A DNA stretch of 64,000 nucleotides from Lunularia cruciata (GCA_948567375.1 OX419762.1:24444608-24508607), one strand, 5' to 3'. Shown: positions 45,605 through 59,093, counted from the first letter of the stretch. Notes: a model not told the origin generated them from the sequence alone. Made by a program: numbers and translations.

Positions 45605-46425
45605 TGCCTACCTATTTTTGACAACAAGACGTGGTGATAAAAATTTGAGAAGGTTCAAAAAATCTTTTAAACTCCTTATGGTTTTTCTACTTGTTGAGAC
45701 AATTTTTTTGCCTCTTGAGGCTGAAGCTTTGTTCTTAACTTTTTAACACATGTGTCTAGTGAGGTCCATGGAGCATGAGAGATTCTCTTACTATGCTCTT
45801 TGTGCTATACAATCTATCAGTTGGTATACAGATCTGGTTGCTTGGGCTACAAGGTGGAAAGTTTCTGAACAATATTGGAAGTTGGAAAGTATTGTGCGTG
45901 AGGTGATCAAGGAGCAGTTCTTGCTTGCCTATGGCATGAACATAGTACCAAGATCGTGTTCTATCAATAATTTTTGAATTCTACATTAATGTATTGTGAT
46001 CAAGACTATCTTTTGGCTAAGATATTTACTTCATTCAGACATATCATTTCATAGTATAGGACTAGCTCTCATAGACTTGTAGTAGAATAATGTCATTGGA
46101 AGCATATAAATCACTCCATGTGGCTTTGCACATTATGTTCCTTAGGAAAAGTAGAAGATGAGCACCATATATGGAGTGCACTCGATATGAGAAAATCACA
46201 ATTTGATATCATATTTGTAGTAGACTTCTCCACTCTCTTGAAGATTGAGGCTTTAGCTTTAGGAAAGTACGTGATACAAATTACTTTACATCAGACCAAT
46301 ATTTTACAGACTGGTCAGGTGCCTTTGGATTTTCCTAGGGTCACGTTACATGTGATTTGTATTGTGGTTTTAGCCTTTTTGACTCTTTGGGTCTTCCAAA
46401 CTTATATTTCATTGTTCATTATTAT
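45605..46425 (+). mobile_element. LINE 3' end, plus strand, old
   Basis: RT C-terminal motifs (SMEHERFSYYALC, SISWYTDLVAWATRWKV at 45760-45860) are followed by a degraded zinc segment (LCTLCSLGKVEDEHH near 46120-46165) and a 3' tail at 46400-46425. It has several stops and no 5' part. Confidence 0.75.
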
Positions 46426-46429
46426 TTGC

Positions 46430-47330
46430 CAACCTGTACATATAACTGTTATCTATATGCTTTCAACTTTATTCCTTACAACAAGTCTCTTGTAGATTTA
46501 TAATTGCACCTAGATTATTCCAAATACTTACAACTCTCAAACAAATCATCATTACGAGAAATTTAGGTCTCAAAACAATAATCATATACGGTTAGTTTAG
46601 AAGAAGAAAAAAGAGTGGGATAAAATTGTGCTCGAAAGGAACTCGAAATTGCACCCCATTGCTAAGTTTCCTCTCCCAAAATTAATTATATAAGATAGAA
46701 AATACATTTTCATTCTGTGTACTTTTTTCTACATCCGTAAGTAGATTATACTTCATTTTATTTGTAGTTCTTTATTAAAAGAATTGGTATTAATTTTTGG
46801 TGTATCTGGCTAAATATTGCAATCAATCACTCTTTTTCTCTCAGAATTAGATATGCAAGTCCATAAAAGTTCAGAATAAAAGTTCAGAATTAGATATGCA
46901 AGTCATCTCATAAAAGATGTACATTTTATCGTCTTTTCAAGTTGTGAATGATTTACTGAAAAGTATTTATTTTTAATCTTTCCGGGTATGATAATCAAAG
47001 TTATGGGCTGTTTAGTAATGGAATTTTAACGAGATAAGACTGAAAAGATTGTGCAACATACAAAAGTTTAAATCTGGGCGAGATTCCTCTTTTCCAACAT
47101 GTACTGGGACAGTCCGTCCCGCTGATGCATGTGACCCATTTTTTATCTTCTAGATTCCGCATTGCCAACTCTTCGCAACAAGCACCTCACCCATGTGGCT
47201 GTGCTCTCTGATTGATGGGAACTTGGACCTGGGTTTGTGTGGCTTTGTCTGTATTGACATTCGTACCTTTCATGTTGGGTCCCACGTTCTTTCAGACGTT
47301 CTTTGCTTGTCGAAACAGTAGAGGACAACA
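46430..47330. other. AT-rich intergenic stretch
   Basis: No gene is recognised. attagatatgcaagtc occurs twice near 46845-46905 together with aaaagttcagaa. From about 47100 the composition shifts to that of host genic DNA. tgggtcccac at 47276 and a TATA-like cgtatatataccc at 47338-47350 may belong to the promoter of the possible gene that follows. Confidence 0.4.
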
Positions 47331-47640
47331 ATATGCTACGTATATATACCCAGTTTTCAGCTTCGTTGAGTACCGGAGTGCTCAGACCACCTCTTACTGT
47401 GAGAGCGAGCAATGAGATTCGCTTGAAGTATCGGTAGACTGCATTATTCTGGTGAGCATGTTGTTGAATTTATTCATGTCTTGAAAGAACAGAAATTCAG
47501 GAAGCCATCCGAGGAGCTTTGTGGTGAAGTCGGAGTAGGGAGCTTACTGATGCACATTATAAGTTGTAAGTCCGAGTGGACAAGCGCCTTTCTCGATGTG
47601 TCGACCACAGTCCACGTAAGACCTTTCTGTTGTTGTTAGT

Positions 47641-48942
47641 ATGATTTCTCAAGAGAGAAATCTGACCGCAAGGAAGTACACATCAGATAAAGATGATGAG
47701 GCATCGAAGTTTCGCGTTTCGACAGGCTCGCATGAGATACCGGTTGCAGAAATGTTTATCAATATGACTGACAAAGTTGTAAGAAATTATTTGAAGACTC
47801 AAGGAATTACTCAACAAAGAACACTAAGGGACCCAAGCACATAACGCACATTTACATGAAATTCGGAGTCCATTTCATATATTGACTCGTTGTTATCCAT
47901 GGTGTAGTAAATCGTCGAATCCCGAAACACCAAAAAACCTACCGATAGTTCGGGAAAGGATGTCAAACCTACCCACAAGAAAGATTTGAAACAGCTGTTG
48001 ATTTTTAGCGAGTGTCAGCGGTCGTCACGTAGCCCCTTAAAATACTGATAACAACGAAGCAGGAACATTACTTCTCGCTAGGAACACCAAATTTGGATAT
48101 CGTCAACGTTCGAAGTTTCCCGTGAAGTAATCAGAAACAGGAAATCTCGCCTAGTGGGCATAGGCCCTAACCTCTGGGTCCCTACTCTCTTGAAGCTGTT
48201 ACGTATCATTTCAACCATTACCAAATTTAGTCTTCACGACGGCAACTGGAGACCACAATAATGATTCTCGCCAGCGTTCAAGATGGTGACGTGCACGCAT
48301 GAAGACTAAGCTATATGTCAATACTACAGTGACGATTGTGAAATAGCTTTCAAGCTTTGAACTATTGCAGATTATTTTTGCAGATTCAAGTCCGATAACA
48401 AGTCTCATGCATATTTCCATCACATATTTTCAGTCAGTATCCAGAGTTTTGCAACTAGAGAAAGCTCAGTCAGAATCTCACCAATTTCGCATTCCAACCT
48501 CGGTGCAGCCTGCGCTTAAGCATGCGTGACCAGCACTGAATCGATCGAGAACAAAACCGTCGCGCAAGAGAATATTTTCTCCCTGCCGAGGGCTAGGGAG
48601 AAGCACTCTACTCAAGATGCATGTGCACTTCTAATCACAAAGAGGCATATGAATTTCTTCTCACTTCAAAGCCAATAGTTTGATACCGGTAGAAGGCATA
48701 ACACAAGTTTAAGCTTCATCCTGAAGGTTTGGGTCCGACTACACATTCTCACAGCTAGCTGGGCACTAATCAGGCATTTGACTGTAACGTATGGGAAGTT
48801 CCCAGCTTCTAATAATTATGGTTTGGATGATCTTACGCAGCTTGAGAGAAATATGGGAGCATCGAAGGCTCCATCAAAAGTTGCTAAAGAAATGGAAACA
48901 TCACAGGCTGCACCAATTGTTGCTGGCTTGCTTCAAAAGTGA
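47641..48942 (+). CDS. Possible small unrecognised host gene (two visible exons)
   Basis: I do not recognise this gene. An open segment starts with ATG at 47641 after a gttgttag acceptor-like sequence, encodes MISQERNLTARKYTSDKDDE and onward, and meets a GTAAGA donor-like site at about 47777. A second open segment (from about 48795-48803, after ccag or gaag) encodes NNYGLDDLTQLERNMGASKA through VAGLLQK and stops at 48940-48942. AATAAA lies at about 49036. A TATA-like word at 47340 fits a start upstream. Coding is suggested by the composition and by this arrangement, not by homology. Middle exons may be missed. Confidence 0.3.
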
Positions 48943-49265
48943 AAGCACAAAGCGCATCCTGTTTAAGACATATTTGTACCGAAGTCTCTGTAAAGCATAA
49001 CCCCGCGAATAGGAAAAAGTATGACTAGTGTGTAATAAACATGACTTGATACTGTAGACGTTAAAGGATGCAGGGTATCACTTTATTGCCATGCTAGATT
49101 TACAAGAATACATCATCGAATAAAAGACAAAAATGGGTTACGGTACAAGAGGGTCACAACTCAAGATGTTGGCTTCTTAAATGGGTTACAACTTGAGTAC
49201 CCAGGCCGCGACTCAAATGGAAGAAATATATATTACTGTGGAATAGGAGCCAGTGAAGAATATTA

Positions 49266-52200
49266 TTACTGCTCACCGGTGCTTCCGCTACTGCTACCAC
49301 CACATTGCGATGTATTCACTGTTTCGACACGGACCATAAGCTTGATTGCATGGCCTCCGGTTGATCTCATGACTTCAATGCACTCTTCCAAATCGGCATC
49401 ACAAACCAATAAGACCCATTCTTCGTCATCATCTAGATATTTAAGGTTCAAACTTTGGACAGGCAACTTGAGTCTGCTAGCCACCTCCTCTCTTAGATCC
49501 TGATAAGATGAATTCGGCAGAAGCTTGAATCGTGCAGTATCCGATCCATATGTAGCCTTCACGATTGTTGAAGAACTCTCATCGTGTGAAGTGGGGGATC
49601 TCCGGTGCGAGCCGACACCAGACGATGGTGAACCACAGTCACTGACTCGAACAGGTGACGAGCTATAATGCTGTGAAGATGCTTCCACTCCCGATGAACT
49701 TTGATTGGCTCCATCCGGGTCCTCCTCACCAGTTGATGTGCCACAATATATTTTAAGGCCCCTGTAATCACTTGACAAACCTGCAACTCCTAGTCTACTA
49801 CAACCCAAATGCTTTTCCTCACCATTTACACCCTGCAAAGCTGCTAAGGCAGCCCCACCACCATGAACTCGACTCTCTCCACCAACAAAAGAACCTTTAC
49901 CCGGCCCTGAGTCAATTTTAGCGCTGGCTGCAGTAACGGAGCCTCCTCCGGACTGCTCATGCTGAGCATGATTGACCTCGTCCTGGCTACAATCATCAAC
50001 TCTTGCTTCTACTATCTCGTCTCCAGGCGCATCAGAGCCTTGACAAGCACCTGCAGTTCCCACCATATCCACATCTACACCTCTATCACTACCTACTGTG
50101 TACGAACTGATGTCACCACTGGGAGAGGTTTTTCCCCCACTTGACAAACCAGGAGACGCCCCTTTAGAATGCCAGGATTGCATACCTTTAACCATTTCGT
50201 CTCCTCTCTCAATTTGACATTCTACAGGTGGTGAGCTTGTCATCTGCTGCTCTGAAGATCCACCTCCCCCACCTGAACCAGGTGCAGGTGTGGCCCAGGA
50301 CACAGTCCAGCTGTTTCTTGCTCCATATCCATTATCCTGTCCCAACTGTACCCCACTAACAGCAGCTGCGGCAGCTGCAGCAGCAGAGGCGAGATCAGCA
50401 TTGATTCTCAGAGCTCCATCGGCACCTTGGACCGAATCTATGACACCTTGCAATTTCTTCAAAGACCTGCTCACTTTGTTGATCTTCCGCGAAGGCCATC
50501 TTGAAATTCCATGCTGTCGACAGATTCTTTTCAAAGTTGTTGGACAAACTGCACCAACAGAGGAAAAAGTAAAATAAAACCAATTTTACATCCAGCAAAA
50601 ATTTTTGGGAGGCGGTTGACACGAACCTCCTAAACACATCTTACTGGTATTCAACCTGTTAAATCCGGCAGACTTCAACTAAGTTGGATGCCCAAGGAAC
50701 ATAAATACATAGATGTGGCTGATAAATAGACGGAACTCGTGACGTTCTGAAGCCACAGGCTGCTAACACTTGCGGAAACTCACCTCCGATGCTTTTAGCA
50801 GCATCCTTCAAACTTCCAGCAAAATACTGCTGGAGAACATTCAGGCCTATAGTTTTCTCGTTGGTTCCTCGTCTCCTCTCCGGCCTCCTCTTCATATGTA
50901 CCCCGTCTTGGGTATTCCCTCCTGACTCCGGCATCTGATATGGGTGTCCAGCAGACCGCCAAGTATGGTGTCCATCCATGTCAGTACGTCCATTGTTGTC
51001 CTGCGCCCGTTGTGGAGACGATGGATGCATTTGATGCTGGAGTGAATCCTCAGGGTGTTGATGATCATATATACTGGTATGCCCTTGGTTATCCTCGATA
51101 TCCTGAGAATGGGTTGACACCTCTGGAGCTTTTGATCCGAACGCTGAGTTCGTTACATTCATTGACTTCCCTTCAATCGCTTCTACCCTCCCACAGCCAT
51201 CCTGCTCTTCATCAAGCTCTTTGCTGGTAACCGTGCGCAAGCTCCTACATACACGCTGCATGGTGATGGAAAGCGCATTCAACAGTAGTTGTTGCTCATT
51301 ACCATCTACACAAGAAGGTGGTAGAAAAAACTCCAGAACGTAATCATCACTACCTGTATGAATGCTGCGTAATCGGATAGCCACTGCTGCACTTAAACCA
51401 AACATTTTTGCGTAGTGGCCCAGTGGATATTCGATTTTAGGATAGTTACGCACATCACTTTCAAAAACAGGCTGATTGGATGAAAAAGCCCTCCCAGGCA
51501 CACCCTGATTTTTTTCTACGACATGCTCTGTGCATGCACGCCGAAAACCCCACATCGAAGAATCACTCACATAGCAAGGTCCGTTTGCGGTGTGCAAGAC
51601 GACTCGCGGTTTATTGGAGACGGTTCCATTCAAACTTGAGCTCATATTCATGCTTGGGCTCCCGCTGCTGAGTTCTGGGATGAGCGGAGTGGCATCAGTC
51701 CAGGAAGGTACCCAAGTTTGTGCCAAAGGTAGTTTGTGAGTTTCGCATACAGCAGTCAGGACCTCTAATATCTCTGCTAGAGTTCTTTGTCGTTCCTCGG
51801 ACCGAATCTGCAGCGAGATCCACGCATGTTTCAGTAACAGAAGATTAGATTGCGAGCATCGCTTCGGAATGCAGTTGCACTGCACAAAACTGGCGGGGCA
51901 AATACAAACTACGTGTTCCCGCATCTCGACATCGAAAAAGTAAAATCCATCATTTAGTTATATAATGGCCAGACAGGTCAAGTTTACAAATCACCTCTGT
52001 AGGAGGAGATTGACACCCGCTGGTCGACAAGCTGACACCCTGGAAGGCAGGATACAACTCAACTGGTTAGACGCCAAGAGTCAGTCCACTGACACTTAAA
52101 TAGAAGGTCAAGAACTACGGCAATTGTCCAGACAACGGATTCGTTTCTACAATATGAGGCTTGGGTTCTGTTAATTTTCCAGGAAAGGTGGCAAACAATG

Positions 52201-53563
52201 AGCGCACGCCCACCTTGAGAGCCCGACAGATGATGTCTAGTTCAGGTCCGTACTGAACTTTCTCTGACTTCATAATCAGCTCGATTACAGCCAAACATAT
52301 ATTTGAGGTCTCTTCAAATACCGGCACCGCCAGAGTGCCCTTCACATCGCATTGTTCAGCATAGCTGACTCTGAGGAACTCCTGGGAGGAATAGTACAGA
52401 ACGTTCGGAGTCCACTCGGGTGCACGCGTCAGAAACACCCGACCGGGAAGGCCAGGATACTCCGAAGACCCTTTCTCAGTTGGAAATACGAAGTTAGCAG
52501 AGACATTCCGGTAGCAAAAGAGGCGGTTGTCATTCGCTGCGCACACGAAAGGCTGGTCACGAGTGCTAAGAATAAGTTTCTCTCCGTGAGTTGTTGGCAC
52601 CCAGATTTGAATAAGTGTATCACCATCCGTCAACGTTGAGATTGATTTCAGAGCCTGCGTCATGCGGTCTTTAAGAGTTTGAGAAAGGCCCTTCGTCTGG
52701 GCGTGACTCGTGAATCTACTACCTCTAAAGTCCTGCTTGTCCACAGATGTCAGTTCCCGACCAGAGCCCAGCATTTCAAGAAGATCATCTTGCCGTTCTT
52801 CCACCTTCTCCGCACCACCACTAGCAGAGTCCCGATACACGAGGCTGTCGATGTAGCCCAAAGGAAGCCCTCGTGAGTTTCCGAGTGGTTCTTCCCTAGC
52901 TACCTGGCCAGATATGTCCACATCGACGGAGTGCTTGAGACCTCTCCCGTCACCGTTGCCACTGCTGGTCACTCCTGTGGCCTCTGTATTGCCTCCATGA
53001 CTTGAGCAAACAGAGCGATCTACAAGCGTAGAAGGAGAAACTGGGAGGAACTCCTGTGAGTAAGTTCCAGAAGAGAAGTCATTTGTGATCCAGGCCCCAC
53101 CTTTAGAGAAGGCTATACTCGCGATTCCTAAGGAGGAAGATGAATTGGTTGCATTGGACGACACAATGCGGTGCAAATCCTCTCCACCTTCGGAAATCCT
53201 TGAAAGCGTCGACGAATTCCCTGGCAGAGTATAACACTCTCCTCTAAAACTCTGAGGATTCGTCGGGTTCACTGTGTAATAAAGTGAAGAAGTGGCACTA
53301 GGGACACTCGACGGAGAACAAGATGTAAAAGGAAATCCATATTCACCTGGTGAAGGTGCACTTATCCAAGGTTCGGGTATTTGATCGCACAGAGGGTCGA
53401 GATCCATCAGTTCTGTCAGTAGTGAGTCGTCCATTATGAACTTGGAATCTGTAGGAGACCCTGCCATGGGCGATGTAGATAATTGCCCTAACCCTAATGC
53501 ATCTGCAGAGCGCCATCTGTGCAAGCATTGCTGAATCCTCTCGTTCGAGATGGGCTCCATCAT
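49266..53563 (-). CDS. NLP: NIN-like protein (NLP), RWP-RK/PB1 transcription factor
   Basis: Three predicted coding exons, 53563-52151, 51879-50784 and 50548-49266, with GT-AG borders and matching phase, give 1263 residues. The N-terminal half has the conserved NLP response region: DTLIQIWVPTTHGEKLILST, then FPGLPGRVF-like GLPGRVFLTRAPEWTPNV, and in exon 2 LAEILEVLTAVCETHKLPLAQTW, GVPGRAF and HYAKMFGLSAAVAIRLRS. RWP-RK spans the exon 2-3 junction (EKTIGLNVLQQYFAGSLKDA, then ISRWPSRKINKV, residues about 812-865) and binds nitrate-responsive cis elements. PB1 is at about 1166-1243 (ATYGSDTARFKLLP, YLDDDEEWVLL, CDADLEEC). NLPs drive nitrate-response genes in the nucleus. A poly-Ala run of eight lies near residue 890. 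It is longer than most flowering-plant NLPs because of a Ser/Gly-rich spacer between RWP-RK and PB1. Confidence 0.92.
52152..53563 (-). other. NLP: NLP coding exon 1 reading frame and start choice
   Basis: The frame opens with two adjacent ATG codons (MMEPISNERIQQC) at 53563, preceded by stops upstream. It remains open past the chosen donor (GTAGAA at 52150) to 52115, so a retained-intron transcript would end with only 12 extra residues. The early acidic region (DDSLLTELMDLDPL) resembles the N-terminus of other NLPs. Confidence 0.6.
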
Positions 53564-54474
53564 CGCCTCCTCAAGTACTTGCTTCCTACTATCTGACCCG
53601 GCCGTGCACCTATGTAAGCTAACAGTGATGTAAGGAAAGACTTCAGCCGAGCAGCTGTGTCCGCTTGTCTTCCACGAGATGAGGTTGTAACGCTAACGCA
53701 TCCTCGAAGACTTTCTCTTCTGACTTCAGTCCCGCTCCCTCGTTTGATTAGGCTGCACTTTTGTTTACCAAGTGATTGAGATGCTTGACTAAGGGGGCGG
53801 GCCTAAAGGAAACTCCTACACGACTGCTTGGTCACTCAGATCTTTACTCTGATCAAGACGCGAAGTGGGCTGTTGACCAGGTCGAGCTGTAAAGAGATAC
53901 TGGTAATTTGCTCCGCCACTCCTGAGTCTCTCTCCGTACTGTGTTAAAATTGGTGGTGTCTGTTCGGCTTATGAATTGCGCCGGACGCCGGACGGGTTTG
54001 TCTCACGAAGATAACAGGAAACCTTAGATCACTTCACGGTCTACGCGCTTGAAGGCCTCAATTGCTCGGCGATGCCTACTACCACAGAGCTGGGGGGGAA
54101 TAAGAGAAAGTGAAAATTAGGAGACAGACAAGAAAAGGAAAAAGAGTCCTGGTATCCAAGGGAGGAAAGCAGCTTCCATCACCCCACACACCCCGACGAC
54201 TACAGCAACGCATCATCTCTCTTGCACAGAACAAACTTCCTTATTCCAGGTTCAACCTCTCTTGAACCAGGAGGGCTCAGCAAACATATCGCTCTTGAAT
54301 GGATGACCCACGCTCTCCCAGCTCCTGCCACCAAATCTAGACCATCAGGATAACAAAGCGACGGGTAGACCATTACATAGGAGCCTCCTCTTTTGATGTC
54401 CACATGCTACGACCCGTCTCCAGGACCCGTTGCCTATGTCAACTACTAAAAACTTACAAGATCAAGATCAAGCT

Positions 54475-54519
<45 letters not shown>

Positions 54520-54520
54520 A
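53564..54520 (-). promoter_or_regulatory. NLP upstream region with (CT)20 tract
   Basis: No ORF stands out. An uninterrupted CT repeat of about 20 units lies at 54479-54518, which is GA repeats on the NLP sense strand, some 0.9 kb upstream of the ATG. GA/CT tracts are common in plant 5' UTRs and promoters and can bind BPC proteins. No TATA box could be tied to a start site. Confidence 0.45.
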
Positions 54521-56640
54521 TTATCTCATCGGCCCTTCGAACGGCCAACTAAACGCTTACTCAACTTCACTCTCTTTATTTCGTTCTCTTCACTTCCGTT
54601 CTCTTTTGATCATCCACCTAGCCTGTCCGACTTCCCAGCAAAAACTTCTATAGATCATACAACAAGGTCCTCTTTATCGTCCATCTTCTTAATCCTCCAG
54701 GTAACTGATACAGCGCTCTCTCCGCCAAAGCTAAATCTACTCTTTCTTCACTCTTCGCCCTTTTCCTATATTTTGATGCCACCACAAACTCTCGTAGATT
54801 GAGGAGACCTACTACTACTACACCACATCCATGCGCAACGCGTTAGTCTCGATGGATATCCGAATGATGAACGCCGAAGAGATTAAACTTTGCCAATAAA
54901 GCCACCAGGAGTCAACCTCGAGCACGCCCGTACCGGAGATCGAACAACGCCCGCAGTACAGCCGGACTACACAACGAAAGGAGCAAATTCACCACCAAGC
55001 GGTAGCCTGTGGAGCGGTAGCGGAGAAGCAAGAGAGACGGGAGTGGAACCCTTAGGAATGAACCTCTTTCCGACTCACCGCAAACAAAATGCAAAGCATG
55101 GCGAGTAACCCGGACTGGCTGGCGTGACGGTGACATCCCCCACTCATTTAGTCTTTAATTATCATAATATAATCACAGGTATAATTAACATGGTTGCCCT
55201 GCCCGCGCGAAACAGAAAAGTTTCTCTCGGCTTCCCGGACAGGCTTCACTCAATTCTCACCGCTGCTCGGCTGACCCGGGCATCGCTTTGCTTCTTCTCC
55301 TTGTGACCGTGACGGTGAAAAAGACGTCTCACCAGTACGTTTAGTGCGATCCTTATCCTCTGCTCGTCTCGTTCTTGTAGGAGCACCACAGATTCTTAGT
55401 TCCCCTAAGCGCGACTTTTAAGCGAAGGTTCTTGTAAGGTACATGGGCTAGTTCCATGCAGGACCGCCCGTTCCTGTTCCCATCGGTTTAGCAATACTGT
55501 TTTGGTGAACTGGCATTGCCATACAGTGACACTCCTAGAATACAACACTTTTGGACGTATTTATACATGAAAAAGTATAACTCAGCATTACATTACGTCA
55601 GCCGAATGCTTAGATAACCAATACAGTAACAGCCAGCTTGTCTTTGCAGCAAACGAGAATAGGACATCAATTTAGACATTCCCCATCAAAGAAAATTACA
55701 AGTTAAAAAATTTCAAGGTATTGTAATGGGATGTTTATCAACAAAGGCTAGGGATGGATATCATTTTACCGCACAAGCTGAATCTCAAATGTCGTTCAAC
55801 TGACCATTTAACAGTTTGAACTTCAATCTTAAATGCGTAGCAGTTTCTTTTGCTCTTAGTTTTGTCCCAAACAAGCAATAAAATTTTCATGAGAAATTAG
55901 ATGCGCTTCATGATGATTGCTAGGGCAAGATATATACTTGTGATCCGTGGGAATTCAGCAATATGTAGAATATTCTACTCTCTTTGGATATGCTGAATCT
56001 AATTTCTAATCATGGTATGCTCACTCAAATAAGAAGAAGTCGATAAAAGTGGTGAGAATGTTTTCTTTTGAGGAATCGGTTAGCAAATATTGAGATCTTG
56101 TCCTTAATTTGTCAAGCATATTTGTCAAGCATATGATATCAAGTTAGGAAGAATAGTAATCCAACAAACATAAAAGTAAACACACAAATAGATTCAACTC
56201 ATGAAATATATAACGTGTTTTTTAAATTTGATAGAAATCCCCATTCTATATATACTATGTGCAGTATTTGTTGATACATAAAGAACAAACACTCACAAAG
56301 TGAAAGTGAAAAACGAGAGAGTAAATTTCGTTCAACGGTAAGACTCACGCACAAGAATTCAAGTATTATTTATATTCATTTCAAATCAAAACTTGTATGG
56401 AGCCAAGTTTTGAGTAGATGGGAGTGCACTCACTACACTCAATATTTGAAATTAGTGTGGTATGTCTCCTTGGAACCACCTTGTTTACTGAAATTCATAT
56501 TTTAGAAGTTGGACATGGTTTAGATCCAATAGGTTAGATCAATAAAAATCTTAGTTGAAGAAACATAATATATAACCTTTATTTCTCCATGAATGATATA
56601 AGTTCTCAACTCTAACTAGTTGAGTTCAGTTATCACTAAA
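54521..56640. other. Intergenic DNA right of the NLP gene
   Basis: 54521-55450 is GC-richer, with short ORFs on both strands that match nothing I recognise. It may include part of the NLP promoter. 55450-56640 is AT-rich with no gene or clear repeat. The short duplication atttgtcaagcatat occurs near 56110-56130. Confidence 0.4.
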
Positions 56641-58480
56641 TAACTATATAAAAATGGAAATGAAGAAAAACATGAAGCTTAGAAGACACCAAGTTTCAAA
56701 AGCAAAAGACACACTACAAATCAAAAGCAAAGAAGTGATTTTCTAGACAATGAATCATGAATCATTAACAAAGAGATATTCTCTTGACATTTAATCATCA
56801 ATCATAATTAAAATACTATAGTGTGTAGGTGATCCTCTCATCTCACGTTTGGGAGCAACAAGCTCCATTTAGAAAATCAAAGATACAATTCTTGAACATC
56901 CAAAGAATCAAAAATTTGTAATCTACACCAAGAATCAATCATATATGCAAGTGAATATGTAACTTGTTTATAAAATAATAGTACAATATAAACTAATCTC
57001 TATCAACTACTTCCATACATCTAAATCCTCTACCTCCTTTAAGGTAGAAAATGACTAGTAATTATTTTGCGCTTAATTACAATCTACTCATAATAAAACA
57101 ATGAATATAAAGTACAAAAGACAGAAGAGTTAATAAGCTTGAAAAAATATATAGATAATATGCAATTTGAGTCTAGAGAATAAACTAAGACATCTAATCA
57201 GTTTATATTTTATTGATTGAATGTAAACTAATCTCAATTATCTCCTTCCTAAAGCTAAATTGTCAATTTGCAAAAGAGTGGAAAGTCTTTAGCACTAATA
57301 TAATATCTTACTTTGACCTTCTCATAACAAAAGCACTCAAGAAATACATAATGCTCATCATCAACCTTGCACATGACAAAATATGCAAAAAATATATAAT
57401 GATATAGACTTCTATAACCATATATAGATATAGACTTCTAGAACTATTCTTATGCAATAAGACTTTATGAGCTATTACTCTATTGAGCAATAATATGAGA
57501 TACTAAAAATCAAGATCAAAGAACTAAAGATTCAAAATGTTAGATAACATAACACAATTACATGCAACTTAGTGAATAACCTAAGATACCTAAGAAGTTG
57601 GTAATAAATTGATGACGACTAATCTTTATCATGTACTTCCTAAAGCTAAAGCCTCAATTTACAAGAGACAATAAAAGTCTCTCACGCTAATATCATATTT
57701 AAGTCTAATTTCCTCATAATAAGGACACACAAATAATACATGGTACTCATCTTCAACCTTGCATATGGAACATTATATGCAAAACTGCAACAATGATCTA
57801 TACATTTTAAATGCCCCTAATTCTATAGTAGATCTATGCTGGCTGATATCTTAACAAAAATATAACTCTTGCTTACAATACACCAACATTGAATTCATAA
57901 ACTATTAATGGGACAACCTTGGTCCTTATGTTCATGCATAGAGGTCATAAAAACTAATCCTTGATCACCTCACATAGAGTAATAATCTCCAACTTCTAAT
58001 TTGTTCAAGAATGTTCCACCTTATTGCCCAAGTAACCAAATTCATATACCAACCATTAGATTATATAGCACAATTAGCCTTGTAAAGAAGTCTTTAATTC
58101 TCCATAGACCTTACCTTAAGACACAAGTTTGAGCTAAGAAATAGTGAAACAATGAATATAATGCATAACACCTAAAGAATCAAAAGGCTAGAAAACATAA
58201 TAAAGTCACATACAATGCAATGTGATCCTAGGGTACTTAGAATATCTAACCAAGTTCTAATAAATGATCTGATTTAACTAATCTATATCATGTAATTTCC
58301 TAAAGCCCTAGTTTGTAAGAGATTAGAAAAGTCTCCAACATTAATATGAAGCCTAATTCTCATCTCTTCACAATAAGGACACCCAAGAAACACATGATGC
58401 AACATAATATAACCTTCTCCATGGAACAACCTTTGCTTCTTAAAATAGGAGGAGCAAGGGTGTACATTTGAGAGAGGATA
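56641..58480 (-). mobile_element. Very old LINE 3' ends, minus strand
   Basis: Three or four minus-oriented tails (aacaatgaatataaag-like) are seen near 56655, 57095 and 58147, each followed to the right by degraded 3' UTR and zinc-segment sequence. Examples are 57308-57440 and 58330-58420, where ILGCPYCEEMRIRL is the counterpart of the CCYMQIRVRH region. AT enrichment and many indels point to age. Confidence 0.55.
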
Positions 58481-59093
58481 GTTAGAAAAGCACTTCAAGG
58501 CTTGTATCTTTGACATTACTTGTCCAAATGGAATGTGCTTTGCCTTTTTGGAACGTTCTGGTTGAGAGCTTTCCATAAATACCAAGACTGTGCAGTTTGA
58601 ACATTAGTGGCAAAAGAAAAAAGCATGTAATTTTTTTTTGGATTTCCCAAGGTATTGGACCTAAACAAGAGAGATTTGATGAATTGTGTCTTAGATAAGA
58701 CAAATCCAAATCATGTGTATTTTACCTATTTGGAAATGCCTTTTCAAGGGCTTTTGATTGAGACCAAGTTGGATTCAATGGATGTATAGGCTAGAGGTTA
58801 TGAACATCTGAATGTCCCTAAAAGGTTCTTGATTTAAGAACTTAAGCAACACATACTCAAATGGTCTTTTCACTATCATCTTTTTGGCAAATAGAGTGAT
58901 TTTGGTCTAATTAGAAGTACCTTTATAGGAGCTTCCAATTGCAACCAAGATTGCTCAGTTTGGAGATGTGATTAGGGAGAAATTAATTTTTTGAAGGGTT
59001 GTTTCTCTATACACACATGTGAAAATCAAGTGACATATGCTCCATTAAAACAAGTGACTTACAAGCTTTGTTTCAAGGCAAAGCAATCTAAGC
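58481..59093 (+). repeat. LINE 5' UTR-like sequence, plus strand, diverged
   Basis: Repeated phrases (tttggaacgttctggttgagagctttcc, aggagcttccaattgcaaccaagattg, caagtgacttac) recall the plus-oriented modules at 15540-16120. No ORF is present. Element B ends at 59094 against this sequence. Confidence 0.4.

Noticed and set aside
47212-47415. 67-codon ORF with a hydrophobic start
   Set aside because: It overlaps the TATA-like word and an opposing ORF of similar length, has no recognisable family, and lies where a promoter is more likely.
49959-50577. Plus-strand ORFs inside the NLP exon 3 region
   Set aside because: They are shadows of the NLP coding strand, whose RWP-RK and PB1 domains are unambiguous.
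54890-55108. 72-codon ORF on the plus strand near the NLP promoter
   Set aside because: No domain, no conserved motif, and an opposing ORF of equal length overlaps it; treated as chance in GC-richer DNA.
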